A DNA stretch of 5,010 nucleotides, from contig JAJDEL010000877.1 in assembly GCA_029259835.1 (NCBI GenBank), forward strand, positions 1-5,010, written 5' to 3'. A program made the position numbers and the translations under genes. Below the pieces are notes generated by a model, which saw only the letters and a program-made list of their open reading frames with translations, did not search any database and was not told the origin of the DNA. Origin of the DNA: Planctomicrobium sp. (GTDB lineage Bacteria > Planctomycetota > Planctomycetia > Planctomycetales > Planctomycetaceae). How positions within the stretch are numbered: position 1 is the stretch's first letter; each line of letters begins with the position of its first letter. Of the stretch, positions 1-5,010 are shown piece by piece.

Positions 1-62
1 ACGGACGTTTGGTCTGCGGAACACGGCCATCGTCGCGCCGTGGTAGTTAATTCAATTCCAAC

Positions 63-67
63 GGGAG
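63..67 (+). promoter_or_regulatory. Ribosome binding site of cls (decides the start)
   Basis: GGGAG stands five bases before the ATG at 73. The alternative upstream GTG at 40 has no purine-rich element at suitable spacing, so this site argues for the shorter protein. Confidence 0.55.
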
Positions 68-72
68 TCAAG

Positions 73-1608
73 ATGCAAGCCGAATCAAGTCCTCAACTTC
101 AAAAGGAGAAAACGCTCATAGCGTCGACTTGGAATTGGATCAAGAAGTATCGGAAACGCCTCTTGACGATCTTCGTTCTCACCATGCACTGCCTTGGCTT
201 CTTCGCTTCAATCCGCGCGGTACTTGAAACCCGCACATCGCAAGGCGCTATTGCATGGGGGATCTCACTCAACACGTTACCGTATGTAGCAGTCCCTGCG
301 TATTGGGTGTTTGGGCAGTCAAAGTTTGACGACTACGAAGTCATCCGCCGAAACAACATTCTGGAGAACAGCGAGACTGGCAAGAATACCGCACGAGTTC
401 TTCGAGAAGGAGACATGCTCGCCGTATTGGAAACCGAACATCAACAGCAGCAGGCGAAGTTGTTGGAACAACTCGCAAAACTGCCACTCACAAGACACAA
501 CAGTGCAGAATTGTTGATTGATGGCGAAGAGACTTTCAATGCTATTTTTGAAGGGATCGCTTCTGCGACGGAATACATTCTCGTTCAATTCTACATCTTG
601 CGTGACGATGAACTAGGCCGAAAACTGCAACAGGCCTTGATTGAGAAAGCTCGCAACGGTATCCGCGTTTACGTTTTGTATGACGAATTAGGGAGCCATT
701 CTCTATCCGTGACATACACCGAGGAATTGCGACAAGCAGGAGTCTTGATCCACCCCTTCAATACCACACAAGGCAAAGGGAATCGATTTCGTATGAATTT
801 TCGTAACCATCGCAAAATCGTTGTTGTCGATGGTGATGTGGCTTACGTTGGAGGGCACAATGTGGGAGACGAATACCTTGGGAAGCACCCAACCCTCACC
901 CCCTGGCGAGACACTCACGTTGCCGTCCGAGGCCCTGTCGTACAATTCGTACAGGTTTCTTTCGTTGAAGATTGGCTTTGGGCGGTCGGTTCGACACCTG
1001 AATGGCGATCGGGAGGAACACACGAACTCGATTGGAATCCAGAAAAGGCACCGCAAGGTGATATGCTGGCGCTTTGTCTGCCAACGGGCCCTGCTGATGA
1101 TCTGGAAACATGTACGCTTTTCTTTCTGGATGCCATTAACGTCGCCAAGAATCGGCTCTGGATCGTCAGCCCGTACTTCGTTCCCGATGAACAACTGATG
1201 TCAGCACTTCAATTGGCGGCATTGCGTGGAGTTGATGTTCGTATTCTCATTCCAGAAAACCCTGATCAGAATCTCGTTTATTATTCTTCATTCTCGTATC
1301 TGGAAGAAGCAGAAAAAGCGGGCATTAAAATCTATCGCTATCAACCCGGCTTTCTGCATCAGAAAGTCATGTTGGTCGATGACAGTGCCTCAGTCATCGG
1401 AACTGCAAATTTCGACAACCGATCGATGCGTCTGAACTTCGAAGTTTCAATGCTTATCGTCGATAAGGAGTTCGCCAGCAAAGTCGAAACAATGCTCAGA
1501 GAAGATTTTTCAAACAGTCGCAAAGTTTCCGCAGAGGAATATACCGATGCCTCACGTGCATTTCGATTCGCCGTACGAGTTGCAAGATTGCTGGCCCCGA
1601 TCCAATAG
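73..1608 (+). CDS. cls: Cardiolipin synthase, ClsA-type (two-HKD phospholipase D superfamily)
   Basis: This is a membrane enzyme that joins two phosphatidylglycerol molecules into cardiolipin and releases glycerol; the reaction is inferred from the family. From the chosen ATG the protein has 511 residues, close to the usual 480-510. Two N-terminal hydrophobic segments are visible at about residues 29-49 and 57-81. The second has the Ala-Trp...Leu-Pro-Tyr...Tyr-Trp-Val-Phe-Gly pattern of the PLD N-terminal domain. Both catalytic HxKx4D motifs are intact: His246/Lys248/Asp253, followed by Gly-Gly-His-Asn, and His429/Lys431/Asp436, followed by Gly-Thr-Ala-Asn-Phe-Asp-Asn-Arg-Ser. Two N-terminal membrane segments favour ClsA over ClsB or ClsC. 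The ATG at 73 is preferred because GGGAG lies at 63-67, five bases upstream. An in-frame GTG at 40 would add 11 residues with no domain content and no clear ribosome site. The promoter lies outside the window. Confidence 0.95.
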   Translation: MQAESSPQLQKEKTLIASTWNWIKKYRKRLLTIFVLTMHCLGFFASIRAVLETRTSQGAIAWGISLNTLPYVAVPAYWVFGQSKFDDYEVIRRNNILENSETGKNTARVLREGDMLAVLETEHQQQQAKLLEQLAKLPLTRHNSAELLIDGEETFNAIFEGIASATEYILVQFYILRDDELGRKLQQALIEKARNGIRVYVLYDELGSHSLSVTYTEELRQAGVLIHPFNTTQGKGNRFRMNFRNHRKIVVVDGDVAYVGGHNVGDEYLGKHPTLTPWRDTHVAVRGPVVQFVQVSFVEDWLWAVGSTPEWRSGGTHELDWNPEKAPQGDMLALCLPTGPADDLETCTLFFLDAINVAKNRLWIVSPYFVPDEQLMSALQLAALRGVDVRILIPENPDQNLVYYSSFSYLEEAEKAGIKIYRYQPGFLHQKVMLVDDSASVIGTANFDNRSMRLNFEVSMLIVDKEFASKVETMLREDFSNSRKVSAEEYTDASRAFRFAVRVARLLAPIQ

Positions 1609-1627
1609 TACTCGAGCCTTGAAGAAT

Positions 1628-1675
1628 CGAAGTGAAATTCAAAACTGTTCCATAAGACTTCGTGAGAGACGAGGT
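1628..1675. repeat. Overlapping inverted repeats between convergent cls and the AraC remnant
   Basis: The segment at 1657-1663 (ACTTCGT) can pair with ACGAGGT at 1669-1675 across a five-base loop, giving seven pairs including one G-T. Its core ACTTCG is also an exact inverted copy of CGAAGT at 1628-1633. The two pairings exclude each other. The position between two convergent 3' ends would suit a weak bidirectional terminator, but no T-run follows on either strand. The call is tentative. Confidence 0.25.
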
Positions 1676-1681
1676 GAATGC

Positions 1682-2015
1682 TCAGGAACTGTCGGAGATT
1701 CGTTCCTGCTCGCGACGGTTCAATAACGGCGACACTCCCCGTGCAGCGGCGAAAGGCGCGGGTGAAGTGAGGTTGATCGGAGTATCCAAGTTGATGTGCG
1801 ATTTCCTCAAGAGTGAAATCACTTTGAGCGAGCAGTCTGTCGGCCGATTCCATTCGCGCTGTCTCAATGACTGTTAAATACGTTGTGTTCATTTCTGACA
1901 GGCCTCGTTGCAGTGCTCTCACACTCGCTCCCAGAACCCGAACGACAACGCTGTCACGATTTTCGGAGTGCGCGGACGGATGACCTTTTAAATAAATTGT
2001 TGATTGCCGGTTCCT
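1682..2015 (-). pseudogene. AraC-family transcriptional regulator, C-terminal remnant with frameshift
   Basis: Read on the minus strand, the frame open from 2015 down to about 1737 gives a clear AraC/XylS double helix-turn-helix domain. The first motif includes Val-Leu-Gly-Ala-Ser-Val-Arg-Ala-Leu-Gln-Arg. Next comes Arg-Met-Glu-Ser-Ala-Asp-Arg-Leu-Leu-Ala. The second motif is Leu-Glu-Glu-Ile-Ala-His-Gln-Leu-Gly-Tyr-Ser-Asp, then Phe-Thr-Arg-Ala-Phe-Arg-Arg-Cys-Thr-Gly. The expected continuation, Val-Ser-Pro...Arg-Arg, appears only in another frame, starting at 1735 and ending at a stop at 1682-1684. One extra base near 1736 accounts for the shift. Upstream, the regulator frame is closed by a TGA at 2016-2018. 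The N-terminal effector domain expected of a roughly 330-residue regulator is not found in the next 140 bases. Cys replaces the usual Trp before Thr-Gly, and Asn replaces the usual Tyr before Arg-Arg, as expected of drift. The family is certain; its target and effector are unknown. Confidence 0.85.
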
Positions 2016-2106
2016 TCAAACGTTCGAATTTTCGCTCACGAAATTAGTCGATTCTCTCCAGCCAGCCTGACGAAAAACAGACCTGATTCTCAATATACGT
2101 ATGGCA

Positions 2107-2137
2107 TTGATGACACGAAATTCGTGTGTCAGACAAT
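2107..2137 (+). promoter_or_regulatory. Weak candidate promoter overlapping a dyad
   Basis: TTGATG (2107-2112) and GACAAT (2132-2137) resemble -35 and -10 elements, but the 19-base spacing is long. The dyad at 2113-2127 fills the spacer, where an operator would block RNA polymerase. If real, this would drive the GYD gene with a leader of about 200 bases. The elements are poor matches, so this is mostly positional inference. Confidence 0.2.
2113..2127. repeat. Perfect seven-base dyad, possible operator
   Basis: ACACGAA and TTCGTGT flank a single central A, giving a 15-base site of perfect twofold symmetry. A one-base centre fits a protein-binding site for a dimer better than an RNA hairpin. 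It lies upstream of the GYD gene and about 100 bases behind the truncated start of the AraC remnant. No regulator in the window is an obvious partner. Confidence 0.4.
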
Positions 2138-2207
2138 GTAGGGAAACTGAGACAGACATCGACCGTGCCGTAACCTCGATGTCAAAAAACGGTGAATTTC
2201 TCGGAAT

Positions 2208-2224
2208 CCCAGAATAGCTCTGGG
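2208..2224 (+). terminator. Short hairpin followed by a T-rich stretch
   Basis: CCCAGA (2208-2213) and TCTGGG (2219-2224) form a six-pair stem around a five-base loop, followed by TTCTT. It resembles a weak intrinsic terminator, but there is no plus-strand gene for about 600 bases upstream. It could therefore be a leader structure ahead of the GYD gene or a chance hairpin. Confidence 0.3.
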
Positions 2225-2336
2225 TTCTTGGGACTCTCAGCGGTCACAATCGGATGTGGCGGTGACGAGGAATGCTACCATCACAAACGAGCAACCGGTA
2301 AGGTGTGCCGTGAAACATGTTAATTCTCGCAACCAC

Positions 2337-2341
2337 AGGAG
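2337..2341 (+). promoter_or_regulatory. Strong ribosome binding site of the GYD gene
   Basis: AGGAG stands seven bases before the ATG at 2349, the best Shine-Dalgarno match in the window. It decides against a longer reading frame beginning at 2256. Confidence 0.75.
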
Positions 2342-2348
2342 CTTCTCC

Positions 2349-2645
2349 ATGGCCAGATTCATCACCACGATCAAATTTACGGAACAAGGCATCCAAAACA
2401 TCAAGGACACGAGCAAGCGGGCCAGTGCTTTCAAGTCAGGGGCCAAGAAGATGGGCGTGAAAGTCAAGGACATCTACTGGACCCTGGGTGCTGCCTTCGA
2501 CGGAGCCATCGTCTTCGATGCGCAGGACGATGAAACGGCGAAGGCACTCATGCTGAGCCTCGAATCGCAAGGGAACGTCCAGACACAGACGGCTCGTGCC
2601 TTCAATGCGAAGGAGATGGACGAGATCCTGTCAAAGGTACAATAA
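2349..2645 (+). CDS. GYD domain-containing protein
   Basis: This is a 98-residue soluble protein made up almost wholly of a GYD domain (PF08734), a small alpha/beta family of unknown function. Characteristic stretches are Phe-Thr-Glu-Gln-Gly-Ile near residue 10, Lys-Lys-Met-Gly-Val-Lys-Val-Lys near 35, Tyr-Trp-Thr-Leu-Gly near 45, Asp-Asp-Glu-Thr-Ala near 60 and Gly-Asn-Val-Gln-Thr-Gln-Thr towards the end. The naming Gly-Tyr-Asp motif is altered here to Gly-Ala-Ala-Phe-Asp-Gly, apparently with one extra residue. There is no signal peptide or membrane segment. The start follows from the strong AGGAG seven bases upstream and from the usual family N-terminus; the in-frame extension to 2256 looks non-coding. 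Codon use is biased: all seven Ile codons are ATC and nine of eleven Lys codons are AAG, suggesting good expression. It stands alone, 201 bases before gltS, so context gives no function. Confidence 0.9.
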   Translation: MARFITTIKFTEQGIQNIKDTSKRASAFKSGAKKMGVKVKDIYWTLGAAFDGAIVFDAQDDETAKALMLSLESQGNVQTQTARAFNAKEMDEILSKVQ

Positions 2646-2647
2646 GG

Positions 2648-2653
2648 TATAAT
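2648..2653 (+). promoter_or_regulatory. Consensus -10 hexamer upstream of gltS
   Basis: TATAAT occurs exactly, two bases after the GYD stop codon. No good -35 element is found 16-18 bases upstream (ATCCTG is the nearest) and there is no extended TG motif. It is a candidate start for gltS transcription with a leader of about 185 bases. Confidence 0.3.
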
Positions 2654-2708
2654 GACGACAACGTGGTGATCTCATCTGCGGGGTACAAAAACCTTGAACA
2701 CCTTTGAA

Positions 2709-2754
2709 AAGGAGAATTTCAGGTTGAAACTCGCAGAGAGGATAGCATCGGTCT
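2709..2754 (+). other. Orphan ribosome binding site with a tiny TTG-started frame
   Basis: AAGGAG (2709-2714) is followed nine bases later by TTG at 2724. That opens a frame of only ten codons (Leu/Met-Lys-Leu-Ala-Glu-Arg-Ile-Ala-Ser-Val) ending in TAA at 2754-2756. It could be a leader peptide, the residue of a lost gene start, or chance. Nothing links it to gltS control beyond its position. Confidence 0.15.
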
Positions 2755-2846
2755 AACGGTTGTTCCTTGGTCTCGAATCCACATGATGAGTATTTTCTCA
2801 GCAACCTTGGAAACGTTTTTCTGAAACAGCTTTGATCGGTTTTCAC

Positions 2847-4058
2847 ATGAATGACCCAATTTCCGTCGATGTCAATGTCACAGGGACAATCATCGTGGCT
2901 GTGGTCGTACTGTATGCTGGCCGATTCTTGACGAGTCGAATTTCGTTTTTACGTAATTTCAACATCCCTGAGGCCGTCAGTGGTGGCTTGTTATGCAGTG
3001 TCGTGGCTGCAATCGTTTTCTTTGCGTCCAATCGGCAGATCAATTTCGATCTGACTCCGCGAGACTCACTTTTACTTATTTTCTTTAGCACCATCGGATT
3101 GTCTGCAAAGTTCAGTACATTGATCAGTGGTGGGAAGTCACTGGCGATTCTGGTGGTCTGTGCCATCGGATTCTTGATCCTGCAGGACATCGCAGGTATC
3201 GCTGTTGCGCTTTCTTTCGGAGCGCCCCCTGCCTACGGGTTACTTGCTGGGAGCATTGCGTTTGCGGGTGGACACGGTTCGGCGATTTCTTATGGCCAGC
3301 TCGCCGCCGATCAAGGTCTTCCCGGAGCGTTGGAACTGGGATTGGCTTGCGCGACATTAGGCTTGATTGCCGGTGGCGTCATTGGCGGACCGATCGCGCG
3401 ACGTCTCACGACAAAGAACAATCTGTCCGGCGAAGCTGAAAAACAATCTTTTCTCCCAGGCCCTGAAGAGACGAGTGAATCCTGTCCTGTGACGCTCAAC
3501 GGAATGTTGGACTCCATTTTCGTTCTCGCTATTTGTATCGCTGCCGGAGCTGCTGTAAATTATTGGTATGACCAACGCTCGGAAATGCCGTTACCCGGTT
3601 TTCTCACAGCCATGTTTGTGGGGATTGTGCTCACCAACGGTCTCGATTTCTTCAAGATTGAATTGCACAAACCTTCGATCAGCCTCTGTAGTGATGTGAG
3701 CCTGCAACTGTTCCTGGTAATGAGTTTGATGAGCCTTCAGCTCTGGACTCTCGGCGGAGCATTCGGCCCACTTCTGGTGATCCTGCTCGTGCAAATCGGT
3801 GCGATGGCTGCCTTCGCTTTATATGTTGTTTTTCCAGCGATGGGACGGGACTACGACGCGGCCGTTATCGCAGCCGGATTCTCGGGGCTCGGCTTGGGGG
3901 CGACACCGGTTGGTATTGCTAACATGCACGCCGTGACAGAGAAATTTGGAGCATCACAGAAGGCATTTCTGATCGTCCCGCTCGTAGGTGCGTTCTTCCT
4001 CGACATTGCCAACGCGGCGATCATCCAGGCATTCCTCGCAACGCCACTGTTTAAATAA
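2847..4058 (+). CDS. gltS: Sodium/glutamate symporter GltS
   Basis: This inner-membrane secondary carrier of the ESS family imports glutamate with sodium ions. The 403-residue length matches E. coli GltS (about 400). The protein is hydrophobic throughout, with two homologous halves joined by a hydrophilic linker at about residues 186-220. The first half has Ile-Pro-Glu-Ala-Val-Ser-Gly-Gly-Leu near residue 40, Ser-Thr-Ile-Gly-Leu-Ser-Ala near 81 and the re-entrant Gly-Gly-His-Gly-Ser at 141-145, followed by Gly-Gly-Val-Ile-Gly-Gly-Pro-Ile-Ala-Arg. The second half has Gly-Leu-Gly-Leu-Gly-Ala-Thr-Pro at 347-354, then Ile-Ala-Asn-Met-His-Ala-Val-Thr-Glu-Lys-Phe-Gly and Val-Gly-Ala-Phe-Phe-Leu-Asp-Ile. 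These match the known motifs throughout and no break is seen. The ATG at 2847 is chosen because it gives the family N-terminus; an in-frame TTG at 2832 adds five residues. Neither start has a clear Shine-Dalgarno sequence. Specificity for glutamate rests on family similarity. No strong terminator follows. Confidence 0.95.
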   Translation: MNDPISVDVNVTGTIIVAVVVLYAGRFLTSRISFLRNFNIPEAVSGGLLCSVVAAIVFFASNRQINFDLTPRDSLLLIFFSTIGLSAKFSTLISGGKSLAILVVCAIGFLILQDIAGIAVALSFGAPPAYGLLAGSIAFAGGHGSAISYGQLAADQGLPGALELGLACATLGLIAGGVIGGPIARRLTTKNNLSGEAEKQSFLPGPEETSESCPVTLNGMLDSIFVLAICIAAGAAVNYWYDQRSEMPLPGFLTAMFVGIVLTNGLDFFKIELHKPSISLCSDVSLQLFLVMSLMSLQLWTLGGAFGPLLVILLVQIGAMAAFALYVVFPAMGRDYDAAVIAAGFSGLGLGATPVGIANMHAVTEKFGASQKAFLIVPLVGAFFLDIANAAIIQAFLATPLFK

Positions 4059-4195
4059 TGCTGGCGGATAAGCTCTTCGCATTTTGAGTCCATTCTTCGT
4101 ATGAAATCTCAGCTTAACGACGGCGTGTGCTCGCTGTTTCGGACTTCTTTATAGTGTTTGCACTCAAGAGCCACCTTGAATGATTAATGAGTGAG

Positions 4196-4221
4196 CACCA
4201 AGCTTAGCGTTCAGGCTGGTG
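4196..4221 (+). repeat. Bulged hairpin upstream of the amidohydrolase fragment
   Basis: CACCA-A-GC (4196-4203) can pair with GCTGGTG (4215-4221) around an 11-base loop, with one bulged A. It lies 35 bases before the ATG at 4256, so it would sit in the 5' leader. There is no T-run to support a terminator. It may be chance. Confidence 0.2.
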
Positions 4222-4255
4222 TGCAGTGAGAAATTTTTATCGGGGTGTACAAACT

Positions 4256-4894
4256 ATGAATTTTAATCGCATTCTTTCGAACAGAACTCTGAAGTGGCTC
4301 CTGTTCTCTCTGCTTGCCACGACTTTGAGCGTGTCGACAGCGGTGGGGCAAGAGACACAGAATAAGACTGACGGATATCTATTTCATGACTCGCATTTCC
4401 ACCTGACGAATTACATTCAAGAAGGTACAGACATTCGACATTTCTTAAAAATCATGGGTGATAAGGTGGGACGATCGATGCTGTGCGGCATCCCTTTGCA
4501 GCAACAGTGGATGCACGCGAGCACGGGCGACTTTGCCCCGACGTACTACACACAAACCGACGCCCCCCTCTACTATTACTCGTTCACGGATGCGGCAATT
4601 GCCATGGCATACCGATCATTGACACCCGAAGAGCGTTTGCGTTTCGACCCCATGATCACCGGCTTTAATCCTACTGACATGTATGCAGCAGATCACATCC
4701 GGCGTGTGCTTATGACCTTTCCCGGCGTCTTTTCGGGCATTGGAGAATTCTCGATTCACAAAGAATTTGTTTCTTCAAAAGTGGCCGGCGAGGTCTCTAC
4801 GGTGAACAACAAAGCACTTGAAGGTATCCTCGACTTTGCGGGCGAAGTTGGTCTTCCCGTCGTCTTCCACAGGGCTGGTCAAAAGTTCAATTGA
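4256..4894 (+). CDS. Exported amidohydrolase-family protein, C-terminally truncated (probable pseudogene)
   Basis: The product is 212 residues from the ATG at 4256. It starts with a signal peptide: basic Asn-Arg-Thr-Leu-Lys, a hydrophobic core at about 14-27 and a likely cut after Ala-Val-Gly (29-31), so export is expected. After this comes the start of a metal-dependent hydrolase TIM barrel, with Asp-Ser-His-Phe-His (His47 and His49, the strand-1 metal-ligand pair). Further on are Gly-Ile-Gly-Glu (Glu164), His168-Lys-Glu and Leu-Pro-Val-Val-Phe-His (His205). The amidohydrolase family normally continues for well over 100 more residues carrying later metal-binding His and the catalytic Asp. 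Here seven unrelated residues follow His205 and then a stop. The other two forward frames do not resume the family, so this is loss or replacement of the 3' half rather than a simple frameshift. Activity is unlikely. A GTG at 4226 would put ten residues before the signal peptide and is less likely. GGGG at 4242-4245 is a weak ribosome site. The substrate is unknown. Confidence 0.75.
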   Translation: MNFNRILSNRTLKWLLFSLLATTLSVSTAVGQETQNKTDGYLFHDSHFHLTNYIQEGTDIRHFLKIMGDKVGRSMLCGIPLQQQWMHASTGDFAPTYYTQTDAPLYYYSFTDAAIAMAYRSLTPEERLRFDPMITGFNPTDMYAADHIRRVLMTFPGVFSGIGEFSIHKEFVSSKVAGEVSTVNNKALEGILDFAGEVGLPVVFHRAGQKFN

Positions 4895-4955
4895 GGTTTG
4901 GTACGGGAAATGTATGTGACTGGGTAAGACGATTTTGGTTCACTTTTTTGAAAGG

Positions 4956-5010
4956 ATGACCATTGAATGCTTGCCCCGAGCGGAATTTGTTGCACTTTTT
5001 GCAACAGATT
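4956..5010 (+). CDS. Possible 5' end of a further gene, cut by the window edge
   Basis: From the ATG at 4956 a frame runs open to the window end (18 codons, beginning Met-Thr-Ile-Glu-Cys-Leu-Pro-Arg). A second frame from the ATG at 4967 is also open to the edge and has AAAGGA (4951-4956) ten bases upstream. I cannot tell which is real, if either, and recognise no family. A transposase or other gene brought in with the break at 4870 is one possibility. Confidence 0.2.
   Translation, partial: MTIECLPRAEFVALFATD
4984..5010. repeat. Strong inverted repeat at the window end
   Basis: AATTTGTTGCA (4984-4994) and TGCAACAGATT (5000-5010) are inverted copies matching at 10 of 11 positions around a five-base CTTTT loop. 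The inner seven pairs are perfect, and the one exception would be a U-G pair in RNA. It may extend past the edge. It could be an RNA hairpin, a protein-binding dyad or part of a mobile-element end. Confidence 0.5.

Larger units (their letters stand above)
2016..2348. other. Intergenic region without a recognisable gene
   Basis: Translations of both strands here show only short open stretches with no family resemblance. The region separates the broken AraC gene from the GYD gene and contains the dyad at 2113-2127, the hairpin at 2208-2224 and the GYD ribosome binding site. The left part may include eroded remains of the lost N-terminal half of the regulator, but I could not recognise any. Confidence 0.6.

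Noticed and set aside
1..50. Possible 3' end of an upstream gene, in the frame ending TAG at 44-46 or the frame ending TAA at 48-50
   Set aside because: Only about 15 codons are visible in either frame, with no recognisable motif, so neither can be supported.
40..72. Longer cls start at GTG 40
   Set aside because: It adds 11 residues with no domain content and lacks a ribosome site, while the ATG at 73 has GGGAG five bases upstream.
703..1194. Long minus-strand open frame inside cls
   Set aside because: It is the antisense shadow of a strongly conserved gene and its translation has no domain character.
1359..1922. Single 187-residue minus-strand protein
   Set aside because: Only its first part is AraC-like. 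After the frameshift at about 1736 the rest is non-coding and then antisense to cls, so it is not an intact protein.
2256..2348. N-terminal extension of the GYD protein
   Set aside because: The added 31 residues do not resemble the family, and AGGAG at 2337-2341 directs the start to 2349.
2690..2723. Nested hairpin AACCT...AGGTT with inner CCTT...AAGG
   Set aside because: The outer stem needs a bulge and the inner stem is only four pairs, and it would bury the AAGGAG site. It is no better than expected by chance without a folding calculation.
2843..3190. Minus-strand open frame inside gltS
   Set aside because: It is antisense to the conserved first half of GltS and has no independent start signal or family motif.
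4150..4155. TATAGT as a -10 element for the amidohydrolase fragment
   Set aside because: It matches the -10 consensus at five of six bases, but no -35-like hexamer is found 16-18 bases upstream, so it is too weak to annotate.

Overview
This is a stretch of ordinary bacterial chromosome of roughly balanced base composition, about half G+C by eye. It holds four recognisable plus-strand genes and one decayed minus-strand gene, separated by fairly long intergenic gaps. There are no rRNA or tRNA genes, no CRISPR array and no complete mobile element. A Gram-negative-type environmental bacterium fits: a two-HKD cardiolipin synthase, a GltS-type sodium/glutamate carrier, a GYD-domain protein and a secreted amidohydrolase-family protein. 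The sparse Shine-Dalgarno sequences, long spacers and gene mix would suit a planctomycete-like organism, but that is a weak inference and no marker gene settles it.

Layout. Positions 73-1608 encode a complete ClsA-type cardiolipin synthase. Convergent to it, 1682-2015 on the minus strand, is the C-terminal DNA-binding part of an AraC-family regulator. It has lost its N-terminal domain, and a frameshift lies just before the end of the second helix-turn-helix motif, so it is a pseudogene. Positions 2016-2348 have no gene but contain a near-perfect dyad (2113-2127) and a GC-containing hairpin (2208-2224). Positions 2349-2645 encode a 98-residue GYD-domain protein with an excellent ribosome binding site and biased codon use. 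Positions 2847-4058 encode a complete GltS, preceded by a 200-base leader with a consensus -10 hexamer and an orphan ribosome binding site. Positions 4256-4894 encode the exported N-terminal half of an amidohydrolase-family protein. Its similarity to the family stops abruptly after a conserved Val-Val-Phe-His at about 4870. The last 115 bases contain open frames and a strong inverted repeat cut by the window edge.

The genes do not form an obvious pathway or operon. Each has its own spacer of 200 bases or more, and the products act in membrane lipid synthesis, amino acid uptake and unknown processes. The main theme is gene decay: one regulator and one exported enzyme are broken within 5 kb, which suggests an accessory or relaxed region. 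I found no convincing evidence of a new multi-gene system.
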